64,000 nucleotides of DNA from Platynereis dumerilii (Eukaryota; Annelida; Polychaeta; Phyllodocida; Nereididae): the NCBI GenBank assembly GCA_026936325.1, contig JAPTHN010000004.1, positions 33,101,910 through 33,165,909 on the forward strand, given 5' to 3'. Below are positions 10,906 through 21,477 of this stretch, one piece after another; the first letter of the stretch is position 1, and each line of letters begins with the position of its first letter. The notes beneath the pieces are model-generated. The model searched no databases. It was not told the DNA's origin and saw only the letters and a program-made list of their open reading frames with translations. The position numbers were made by a program, and so were the translations under genes.

Positions 10906-11408
10906 CAAAATAGTAGAAAATTAAGGAAATTCCCATTTTTGGAATAGCTGCTTTGATTTTGCATGTATTTGAATTTTTTTTTCAGGAAATTTGAAAAATT
11001 GGGGGCTCTTCATTATTATTTTTTAATTAGTACAGATTTTATTACCTTATTTGGGCATAGCCTCAGTAAAAACCTCCATATTTCCAGAAATAAGGCAAAT
11101 CCAGATGTTTCTAAGAGCTTGTAGAAGTGAGAAATAGTGATTACTACATCATTTTCAAGGAAGAAACATCAAAATATACATGCAGATAAGAAAATCAAGA
11201 ATTTGAGTGACACGGCATTGTGGAACGTCTCAAAAATTATGTTTCCATGGAAACATGCAGCGAAAATCTTCATCATTACATTCTCCATCGTAAATACAAT
11301 GTGTCTCACCTAGTTAGCCACTTAACAAATAGAATGCAAGATATTACTTATTGAAGATTGGTAATCTATAATATTGTAAAGGGAAAATAATTATTTCTGC
11401 TAAGAATA

Positions 11409-11424
11409 GGTTGCCATGGCAACC
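11409..11424. promoter_or_regulatory. Perfect palindromic RFX X-box
   Basis: GGTTGCCATGGCAACC is a perfect palindrome and matches the consensus X-box bound by RFX transcription factors. Related motifs in the same element lie at 10886-10900, 11241-11254, 11572-11584, 11732-11745, 17193-17206, 17537-17550 and 17874-17887. Function here is inferred only; they may equally be transposase-binding repeats. Confidence 0.5.
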
Positions 11425-14400
11425 TAAGATCAGTGATAACTGGCGTCATTGACTAAAAAAACATATTTATTATATATTTAATGCAGTAATTTAGTGTTTG
11501 AATTGACTTTCTTCCTTTTCTTTTTATCAAAAGTTACTGGTTTGACAGCATCTTAATATTTGAATAAATCTGTTGCTAAGCAACCAGTTACCAATACAAA
11601 CAAAAATAAATTTGTGATGGGTTTAACCAGTTAATTTTTTTCCAATGCTGAAACCACCAAAGAAAAAATATTTTGTTTTCATACACTGAGATCCAGCAGA
11701 CCTGAATATCTTTTTTTCAGGGCTTTCTTGATTGCCATGGAAACCACTATAAGTAAAATCACAACTTATCTTACTTATTAAATGATCTGGAAACCATGTC
11801 CAAATTGTCCATTCGTGTGACAAATTTTGGGAGTCATTGAGCAACAACATGTAATTTAAATTGCGTGTGTCTGTAAATATGGTTGCCAAGGCTCAAATAA
11901 TGGCTATTTCCACAGCAACTGGTCCAAGAAACAGAGCAACTGGTCTAAAATTCTACAGATTTAGGTGTCTCAAGCACTGCAAATGATCCAAAATACACAG
12001 TCCGTGGTGACTCCTGGTGAGTGTTGGGCAGCCTCTGGTCATGGACTCAGGCATATTCTGGATGCCGGATTCAAAGAGTTTCCCCTTCCTCATCCTCGAC
12101 AGATGGTGCTGTCTGTGAGATCAAGGCCAGGGGTGTATCAAGAAATGGTCTGAGCGGGGCCATAACATAACCCAGGCCCTTAAGTATGCCACTGATCACT
12201 GCAGTCTCACCCAGATAATCTGAAGTGTGCAGTCTTTGAGTTGATGCTTTCCTCAATTCCTGGGTCCCTACAGTGGATGTCCATGACTCTGTGAACCTGG
12301 GCATTGAAGTGAAGACCTTCGTCTGATGGGTAGGCCCTACCATGATCTCTCGTCATAGAAACACAAGACTGGAGACATTCACTGACGGACCACTGGAATC
12401 CAGGACATCTGCCTGATGAACAACCGGATTCAAGGACATTAACACAGGGCCCATTGGCATCAAGGACATGGATCTCATGGACAGCATGGGAGGATGGTAA
12501 CATGTTGAATGGCAGGTGCATCACATCCAAATGGCATCCTGTTTGGAATACATAAGCGCCAGGTACTGTCCTGGTTGAAACTTCAGGAAGTCCTTGCTCC
12601 TTATGATGACATCATCACACTATGATGACCTATCATGGTAGGACTTCCATGCGGTAGACAAATGACGAGTGCTTACAGATTTGCAGGCTGCATTGGCGTC
12701 ACATCCCTATCCCTGTCATGTTATATGCCCACGACTTCATTTCTCATAAAAGTGGGACTGACTCACAGCCTATACATACCATGTTGTGTGATTAGTGTCA
12801 TAACACTCACAGTTACCTCACTCCTCTCTCTCTGAAATAACCACCAGTTTCAATGGCAGAGATTCAAGCAATAGACCTCATATCACTGATGTTCTGAAAG
12901 CTGTCATTTGTAAGCACTCTTCATTTGTCGACATATGGTGATACTGTTTGACTGATCATTGGGTGACTTGGATGGTTCTCTTAAAAAGATGGATTTTGTA
13001 CTGGAGAGATTTTTCCAGGCTGGGACCTGGCATTCGCAGCCCTGGAATCTGTAAGGGTCTCCTGGAGATCGGGAGCATTGTGATGGGATCTATAAATATT
13101 GTCTTGTGAACTTAGTGGTTTTTCTGGACTACTAACTGACCTTTCAGGATGAGTTGAGGTGGCGGTACAGTCAATTACTTCCACCCATTGGCTTTTGGGG
13201 ATAAACAATGATACTCAAACTGTTGCTCTTCCACTTCATTTTGACTTTCACTTGAGAGACCTCTTCATGGCGATAACATCCTTCACAGACTGCCCCGCTT
13301 CTTGGATGTTGCCCTGACATTGCATGATGGCCACCTTGCAGGCAGTTTTACTATCTTGGAGGGTTCGCATTCAAGAGTGTTTGGTACACAATTCATCAAC
13401 ATTTTTGTGGGTGCATCCATGATAAGCTGAAGCAGCATAGATCAGAACTTGGGTATAATACTGGTCAACACTCTCGTTAGTTTGCTGTACATTGTACCAC
13501 TGGGGATTTTGAACAATTTTTCATTGTTAAGTATTATGTAAATTTATATTGATATATTGACACATTGAACATGGTTCAGAAGCCCCTGTGCATTGTACAA
13601 CATCAAGTAGCTCTGCTGTTTCAAGCTCCAGTCGTTTTGACATTGTGGAAACAGATGTCCAAAAGTCCTGGGACAACGGAAAACTGTTGTCTGTTGGACA
13701 GTTTCAAAGATAGGTAGCTGCATGTTAAATAAGCACCTGTAGCCATAAAAATTTCTCACTATCATTCCATTTGTGCAATCGAGCCTGGGCCATGAATTGG
13801 AATTCATAGTTCTTCTGTTCCCAGACATTGCCTGCAAATTGGGGCATATCAATTTCTTGGTCGTTTATATCATACCAGTAGGAGTTTGATGGTGAAACAG
13901 CTAGTTCCTGTTGACACCTTCCTTGTAAAGCAGATGCTCATGATAAAAGACGGTTTTGCCTGTGCTGCCATTGGCAAGGTCTGTCCTGCATGGAAATTTG
14001 CTTGAGGGAGGGATGATCTTGAGTCATGACGATAAGTTGCATACAGCCAAATTAGATGTGGACATGTATAAATGATGCGGGGTTGGGTTAGCCCAGTATA
14101 GCTATGTAAGGACTGTATACTACATGTAGTGTTTAGCGGTGACATTGTTGATCGATAGCCAGTGTTTAGTGGTGGTTGACTCTTCAAGGACTGGGCACCT
14201 GGTGAGTTTCCTGTTGACAAAGTCCCTACATTTAGCATTGAGGGTGCGACATTTTCTAAAGTTTGGCTCCATGCTGGTCACGTCTCTCATTTTCTGTTGT
14301 TGGTGCTGACCAAGCCCCTTACTTTTCCATTTTTTAGGCCCTCTTCCTTCTGTTGTTGTTGGCAGGTGTCCATCTGGATGTACTGTTTGGATGAGTGTAA

Positions 14401-15200
14401 TGTCTGATTGTGGTAAAGGGATGTAATCTTGATGTCTTGTGCTGTTTTGGAGACAGATGGATGTGGAGCTTCAGATATAGGCATACAATACGGGGATTTC
14501 CCTCCAAACCAGTCTCTCTTTTCCGAATTTTCTGTCTGCCTATTCCATATTGGACCTGCAGTTTGATGTGACAGAACCTGCTGGAGAGCTGTTCACTTGC
14601 GGCAAGCAAGAGGTATTTGGAGATTGCTTGACACTGGCTGCAATAACATTGACTTCAGTCGGTGACTTCTCTATGTTGATGGATGGTGCACTCGTAGTTG
14701 GTGCCCCTTTGTTGCTGGCAGATTCAATGGAAGTTGCTGGCTACAACAGTTTAATAGGGTGGGTCAACCTTTCTGGAATTCAATGGCATTGGCACCTTTC
14801 TGGCGTGAATTTTGAATGAAAAAAATTCATGTTTAACTTTGAAATACAACAAAGTAATTGTAGTTTGAGTAAGCTTTGCAACTCAACATTATGCGCTAGT
14901 TAGCTTGGTGTCTTACGAATACAGAAAAAAAGGCTATTTCCATATTTCTAATTACACCTTTTATGTTATTGTTTATCGTCTGACAGGTCAAGCCAAAATG
15001 GACGATGGGATTTCTGTTGTTACATCCAACTTCAAGGCAGCAATGCTTAGAACCCACAACGAGGCTAGATCTCCAAGTGGGGCAGATTCCTTGCTTAAAA
15101 ATTCCATATTGACGTACTTACGTGTATCGGCATATTGGAACACCAAGCTACACCAGCTCCCACCATTCAGCTACCCAGCTAGCATGTATTTTTCGCGCAG

Positions 15201-15458
15201 TTTTGTTTGTTTGTTTGTTGGTTTGTGTTTTACGCCTCTGCAGCACCTTAGTGGGCTATATCGAGGCAGGCAATCGCCGTATGATGATGAGATGAGAAGA
15301 CTGTGAGTCTGGTACATACCCTATTAATTCAGGGATGCCCAGGATCTTTCAGTTGCCCCAGCATAGAACACTGGATACAACCCGCCTCCATTTAATGTCC
15401 CATGGGCTCGGACTAAATTGAGTTCCGGGGTGGGATTCGAACCCACGCCCTCAGAACC
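15201..15458 (-). mobile_element. tRNA-derived SINE (family A, copy 2), 5'-truncated
   Basis: The body is the same as the copy at 4505-4793. The B box is intact on the minus strand (GGTTCGAATCCCA) but the A box is missing, so the head is truncated. A perfect 13-bp target duplication ATTTTTCGCGCAG flanks it (15188-15200 and 15459-15471). The tail is (ACAA)n at 15201-15225. Confidence 0.9.
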
Positions 15459-15624
15459 ATTTTTCGCGCAGTGTCCAGCATGATGCCAAAAACTAACCCC
15501 ATATGCTATGATATGCTACTTATGTTCATGTTTGGCAAAAATTGAAAATAAACCAACTCATGACATTGGACCATTTGCAATGAAAAAAGATAGGGTCCTA
15601 ACTATTAGTGGCAAAAAATATGTA

Positions 15625-17028
15625 CAGTAGTGGACAAAAGTTTAGGCCACATCAATTTTTTGGCAATATTAGGGAAAATAGGTGCTCAGCTGAAAAATTT
15701 CTGCATGGATTTTCTTGCCTATGTGTCAGGGAAGTTCTACAAGAGAGAAAACTTGATCTATTTTTAGCACTTCCTTGAATATGTGTGATAAACCAAAATT
15801 TCAGGTGGTCTAAACTTACGTCTGATGCTTGCTTACATCCACAAAGGCCCTTAATGGCATTGTGCATTAGCAGAAAGGTGGCTAAATTATTCAATGTTAT
15901 TTTAGACAAGTTATTCAAACAATTTTCATGTGATTTCAAGGCAATTAGTCATGAAACAGGAAAAAACACATTTTTAAATAATTTTTTAAAATTTCAACTT
16001 AGGAGGTCATAATGGTGATTCAATGAGCCAAAATTGTTAAAAAACAAAAGGTCAACTAAAAACAACTAAGAAAATATGTGTCTGACACATTTTCATCCTT
16101 CTAATGCAGTATGAATACACTTGACACCCGGTCATACTGCAAAAATGGTGTTTTTGCCTGGTTTTGTCTGAGAGACTCCTATTTGAAGCATCATAAAACA
16201 GTGAAAGGAGAGTTTTCATTCACCCGAGTATGTGTCCTGATAAAATCAACAAACTTTTGTTCTTTTCCCACAGTACAGACAAAATTACAGACGCCACTCT
16301 CGAAAGTGTACTGAAACGTAATGTTAATGAATGGACCAGTTTTACGCCTTCCATAAAAGTGGCTGTAGTTTCATCATAAGTAAAGCGAATAAACAAGAGT
16401 TGTTTGATTTTATCAGGACACATACTCAGGTGAATGAAAACTCTCCTTTCACTGTTTTATGATGCTTCAAATAGGTGTCTCTTATACAAAACCAGGCAAA
16501 AACACCATTTTTGCAGTATGACTGGGTGTCAAGTGCATTCATACTGCATTAGAAGGATGAAAATGTGTCAGACACATATTTTCTTAGTTGTTTTTAGTAG
16601 ACCTTTTATTTATTAACAATTTTGGCTCATTGAATCACCATTATTACCTCCTAAGTTGAAATTTAAAAAAATTATTAAAAAATGTGGTTTTTCCTGTTTC
16701 ATGACTAATTTCCTTCAAATCACATGAAACATGTTTGAATAACTTGTCTAAAATAACATTGAATAATTTAGCCACCTTTCTGCTAATGCACAATGCCATT
16801 AAGGGCCTTTGTGGATGTAAGCAAGCATCAGACGTAAGTTTAGACCACCTGAAATTTTGGTTTATCACACATATTCAAGGAAGTGCTAAAAATAGATCAA
16901 GTTTTCTCTCTTGTGGAACTTCCCTGACACATAGGCAAGAAAATACATGCAGAGATTTTTCAGCTGAGCACCTATTTTCCCTAATATTGCCAAAAAATTG
17001 ACGTGGCCTAAACTTTTGTCCGCTACTG
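15625..17028. mobile_element. Palindromic Tc1/mariner-type MITE (1.4 kb)
   Basis: The element begins CAGTAGTGGACAAAAGTTTA and ends with the reverse complement (TAAACTTTTGTCCGCTACTG). It is flanked by TA on both sides (15623-15624 and 17029-17030), the Tc1/mariner duplication. The two halves are inverted copies over nearly their whole length (about 690 bp each, meeting near 16330), so a single strand could fold into one long hairpin. No intact transposase was seen. Confidence 0.85.
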
Positions 17029-17036
17029 TATGTCCT

Positions 17037-17890
17037 TATTTGGAAATATGCAAATTAGCTAATTTACATAAATTTATGATAAGACTGTAGAAAACCTGAT
17101 CCTTTGTAGATATTAACCCTGTCTGGCTTAAAAATTGAGTGAAATATCAAGGAAAACGTGTTTTTGCATATTTACTGTATTGTCAACATTATGTTGCCAT
17201 GGAAACCCAAGACATTAAAATTATGGCATGTAGATCATATGTTGCTTTGCTGAAGAATATCTTGCACCTTCAAACATGCTTTTCCTTCACAATAATCTAA
17301 CCAGAATGTCATTAAAGTGATTTGATTGTGACTGAATACTCAAATTCATGGCCAAAAATGAATCAATTTCCTTATTTGGCAAGATGCAAATGAGCTAATT
17401 TGCATAATATCTTGAAAAAATGGTAGATGAAATAATTCTCTTTCAAATGACACCGTATTTGACAATATAGTTAAAAAATAAGGTCAGGTATGAAGGAAAT
17501 TGCATTTTTTCACTTTTTAGCATTTTTTATATGTATGTTGCTATGGATACCTAACTACTGAAATTAAGTTACATATGGAGCATGTTGTTTTGATAAAGAT
17601 AATATTATGCTCGTTTTAACATGCTTTTTCGGTACAATAACTTGGTTCACCCTCCTGTAGATATGATTTATTTGCAATAAAATGTACCTATTTTTAAACA
17701 AAAACGGATGAATGTCCTTATTTGGGGATATGCAAATGAGCTGATTTGCATACATTCAAAAGTCAAATGTAGAAATTCTTCTCTTCTTCGAATAGACACT
17801 CTATTTGTCAATTTCCATCAAAAATTAGTTGCGATATGACTGAAAATGTACTTTCATGTATTTTTCTAAATCCGTTGCCATGGAAACCTC
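17037..17890 (+). repeat. Subterminal repeat of about 340 bp, three units, each with an octamer palindrome and an X-box-like site
   Basis: Each unit opens with CTTATTTGG followed by an ATGCAAAT-N6-ATTTGCAT-type palindrome (17048-17069, 17384-17405, 17730-17751; the first has one change). About 130-150 bases later comes a GTTGCCATGGAAAC-type site (17193, 17537, 17874). Spacing is 336-346 bases. The sequence between is diverged. Confidence 0.65.
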
Positions 17891-18620
17891 CAAAACAAGG
17901 TGGAAACATGTATCTAGAATGTGTGTCCACCTTTTAAAATACTGTGCTGGACATGAAGATGCTTCATGCCAAATGGCATGTTTGTACTATGAAGTGCAGG
18001 TTTTGACCTCTTAGACAGCCCACTACATTCTAATCCAACCAAATGGCAGCTTTGAAAGCATTCACATTAGATAACTGTTATAATCCCCACAGAGTTGTTT
18101 GATTAATCTACAAACTTGCTAACTTACAACTTGAAACTTTAATTGAGTTGGTATAAACAGAAGGCTTAGACAATTTGTTTGTAAACACATGGCTTATGTT
18201 ATGTATATTTGTTCTGGCAGCCCATTGGCTGAGAGGCTGTGATGTCAAACTTGAATGGGTTTTACAAGACCCAATTTTCACTCTTGACACTGAGTTGAAA
18301 CTGTGATGCTCAGTTTGGTGGATTCGCATTGGCTAGAAGCTGGGGAATCTGATCCAGTTTAAAATGACATCACATCTTGAAGTTAATTTAAATATATTGC
18401 AATGCTAGAATAGTGTCATCTCTGACATCACAGTTCAACAGCATAGAAAAGAACTTGAGATTCCACGTAAGTATGACAAGGACTGTAAATCAAATTAACA
18501 TTGAAAGTATTGGGTATGATCATATATCATGAAAAATCATCAGCATGACAACACACGGCACTATTTTCATAGTGCAGCAGTCCACTCTTCTTGCACATCA
18601 AGTTTCCTGACTGTAAATCA
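17870..18620 (-). repeat. Right inverted-repeat arm of the large intron element
   Basis: This is the reverse complement of the left arm with moderate divergence and a few length differences. Its outer part (about 18485-18610) is repeated in tandem at about 18611-18720 (CTGTAAATCAAATTAACAT at both starts). Confidence 0.75.
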
Positions 18621-18689
18621 AATTAACATAGAAAGTATTAGGTATGATCATGAAAAATCATCAGCACGATGACACATGAGGTGCCATTT

Positions 18690-18957
18690 TCACAGTGCAG
18701 CAGTCCACTCTTGTCGCATATTACATGAGTCACATGAGAGGCAGTGTTGTATTTTTTGCAGCAAGTGCACTAATATACAATGTAATGCCACATTCTCATG
18801 GCAAGGATTTTTGCTCATCGCTCAAGGGCAGTCTGAGACCAGACTGCTTCCTTCCCCTGTATATTAGTGCAATTGCTGCAAAAACTGCAACACTGCCTCT
18901 CATGTAACTCATGTAATATGCGACAAGAATGGACTGCTGCACTGTGAAAATGGCTTG
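18690..18957. repeat. Large hairpin (inverted repeat) at the edge of the intron element
   Basis: About 18690-18790 (TTTTCACAGTGCAGCAGTCC...CACTAATATACA) is repeated inverted at about 18855-18957 (TGTATATTAGTGCAATTGC...GGACTGCTGCACTGTGAAAA). This gives arms of about 100 bases around a loop of roughly 65 bases. Confidence 0.75.
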
Positions 18958-18960
18958 AAC

Positions 18961-21470
18961 AAAAAGCACCACATCATAAGGTTCCATCATTTGGGGTGCT
19001 CCTAACACAGGAGGGAAGTCCAATGAGAAGAAGAAGAAGCTCCCTCATAATATTGTGCGAGCTGTGCAAGCAGTCTGATTGATTTCAGCATGAATTAGAA
19101 TCATGGGGGGAGAGAGAAAGTGATAATAAAGAATGACTTAATTACTACACACTCTGTATATCCCTACCTTCAAAATGCCAATTTCTTGTGGGATGAGTCT
19201 ACTCTGAGGTATAGAAGTTGGGACTATTTGCCTGGGTGTAATAATAAAAATAACGTGCAAGCACTTTAACAGCTACTTGTAGATAGACTATCTATCTATC
19301 TAATGATCTATATTTGTCTAATATATAATATAGTAATATCTCCCTTCCTTCCTTTCTTCCTTTGTTTGTTCAATCCTTCCTTTCTTTGGTCAATCCTTCC
19401 TTTTTTGCTCAAGCCTGCCTTTACTTGTTCAATCCTTCCTTCCTTCCTTCCTTTCCTCCATCCTTCCTTCTATTCTTTTATAGTTTTAAGCTTTTTAATG
19501 AATTTGCATACTATCCCCCTGGCTGGCACTTGGCTATTGCTGCTGCTGTCACTGCAGCAGAACATTTAAAATTTGCGGGAAAAACATACATTTTAGTTTA
19601 GAAAATAAAAAAATTATTGTCAAAAGTTGATGGAAGCAAGATAAAATTATGTTGAGACTGTATACTAAGTTTTAAAGTGATAGGTGGAATAATGTGACTT
19701 CCGATATGGTCAGAACCTTCCCGAAAATTGCTGCTACAATTAAAGCTGCAAGCAGCTGTAAAAACCTCAGTGGCAGTTAAATGTTAGAATCCTGGCTGAT
19801 TATAGGTGTCGCCACATGTGGCATGTTTGACTAGGGTGACTCTGCACAGCCTTCATTCAAAACCCGTCCTGCTATTTATGGAAAGAAATATAAATACTGG
19901 ACTTATATCAAATTGAAAATTTCATGGTGATACACCACTACTATGACCTACTTCAGCTGTAAAACATTATAGAACCTCTCTGGATGAAGATTGAAAATTG
20001 CCCACACATTTATCAAAATGATTGATTTGAGGAATCGATCTATTCTGTCAAGACAGTGTACAAGCTGACCATGAAATTTTCATGAGTCTGGCTATTACTG
20101 CCTGATTATGTCCTCACCATTGCTCATGGACAATTTTGTAGTAATTTTCCTCAGTGTTATGTCAGTCTATTTGTTTTTCCCAATGGTGGAGGCAGCGGGA
20201 CAAGTACAGTTTGGCCCAAGGGTCAGTCCATTTCCAGAGAATGATGTTGAACGGCGACAGAAAACCATTATATAATTAGAGATGTTCATTTTTTACTGTG
20301 GGCGCATAGAAAAATGATCCCCGCTCATCCAAAAAGACTGGCTTTTTCTTGTCAGCTTCTAAAAGAAGTTTGTAGGTGTTGAATTTTTTTCTTTTCATTG
20401 ACGTTGCTCTTCCCCTGATTTCTAGGAATGCCATGTCCAGAAATTTTTGCCCAGCGTGCATCAAAAATTGACAGCGTGACGGCCGAAAAACTTCAAAATT
20501 CCCAGGAGTGCCATCCAACAAATACTCTCACAACTCTCTGTGAGAATGGGGCATTATTATACAAATATCGACGGGGCATGACGGCACTAGTGCAAACTAT
20601 TTGGCCCAAAGAGTGAGGTTGGCTACTACTGCCCGAATAAAACCAGTCAACAATTGTTTTAGTACACCTCCAATGTTCATCAAGGAAAACTTACAATTTT
20701 TTGTTCTAGGAATGTGCTATTTTCAGTGTTTAGAAAAGCTTTAATCATGATCTAAAAAGCCCAGGAAAAACATCCAGTGTTGACTGAAATACCCCCGAAT
20801 TTCAAGATTGTGCTAGTAGTAGTCACAGAGTATCATGGCTTCAAAGTCGGCATGTTTTTGGGGAAAAACACTCAATTCAGAAAGTCATGGCGTCACCATT
20901 TGGCCTGCCTAGCTTGTGATGTCACAATGTGTTGTCATGGCAACCATGACATCATCACAAGTTTTAAAAGTCTGCCCAGTCAATAGTTTTGTGGATAATG
21001 CCCTGAGGGCACTATCCAGTAGACCATTGACCTGCCAGTCCACACAGTGCTTTCTAATCTTAGTCAGGTGATCTAGGTTTAGCCAATCACAGCAGGGAAT
21101 GGACGTGGGAAGTGTACTAATAAGTAATAGATAGACATGCCTATTACTAGCTATAACTTACTATATCTTATACACAGGACTACAAAATCATTGTGGTCAG
21201 CCTGTATGGACAGTGTATGATAGCTCAGTTAATTTCTGTACTGTTTCATCACTTACCACCACATTGAAAATCTTTGTATTGAGGGTCAGAAAATTAGCTG
21301 GGCTTGATTTTATGGCTCTTTCCAATTTTGCATCTTGCATTTGCTAAATTTATTCTCATATTTAAAAGAGAAAATTATAAAAAAGATAATTATTTAACTC
21401 AAGTCACAACAAAAAAGTAGGCCTACATGGTAGTACAGGCGTTATAGTCAACTTGAATAGATAAACTGTT
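18961..21470. other. Distal part of the receptor intron, mostly unassigned
   Basis: It holds a CTTCC-rich simple-sequence tract (about 19342-19465). At about 20928-20946 is an X-box-like GTTGTCATGGCAACC. No exon of the receptor or other gene was recognised. Confidence 0.4.
19235..19295 (+). repeat. Short dispersed repeat (family Y), copy 1
   Basis: The word AATAACGTGCAAGCACTTT followed by CTTGTAGATAG also occurs at about 24990-25035 and, inverted, at about 28868-28915. It is probably the end of a small transposon family; ends are undefined. Confidence 0.5.
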
Positions 21471-21477
21471 CACATAC

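Larger units (their letters stand above)
10090..18960. mobile_element. Large (about 8.9 kb) inverted-repeat element in the receptor intron, class unknown
   Basis: Arms at about 10090-10905 and 17870-18620 are imperfect inverted copies of each other, for example ATACTTACGTGGAATCTCAA at about 10392 against its reverse complement near 18460. The arms differ by small indels. Subterminal zones carry repeated GTTGCCATGGAAAC words. The interior (about 11.9-15.2 kb) is less AT-rich, with several short open frames on the minus strand between 12.0 and 14.9 kb, none of which I recognise as a transposase. Later insertions are a SINE (15201) and a palindromic MITE (15625). Exact termini and target duplication were not identified; the right edge is blurred by a tandem duplication and a hairpin. 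Confidence 0.6.
9705..21477 (-). other. 11.8 kb phase-0 intron of the receptor gene
   Basis: The donor is CTG|GTATGTG (GT at 21477-21476) and the acceptor TTCTTCCAG|AGC (AG at 9706-9705), both good consensus. Exon 1 ends on a whole codon (2,523 bases) and exon 2 starts on one. The junction lies inside a C-type lectin domain whose two halves are on different exons (FFLGLQSL | STSWSDNTT). Most of the intron is transposon-derived. Extra small exons inside it cannot be excluded. Confidence 0.85.

Noticed and set aside
15652-17001. Mirror-image pairs of 60-95 residue frames
   Set aside because: They are the two arms of the palindromic MITE read in both directions; no transposase motif.
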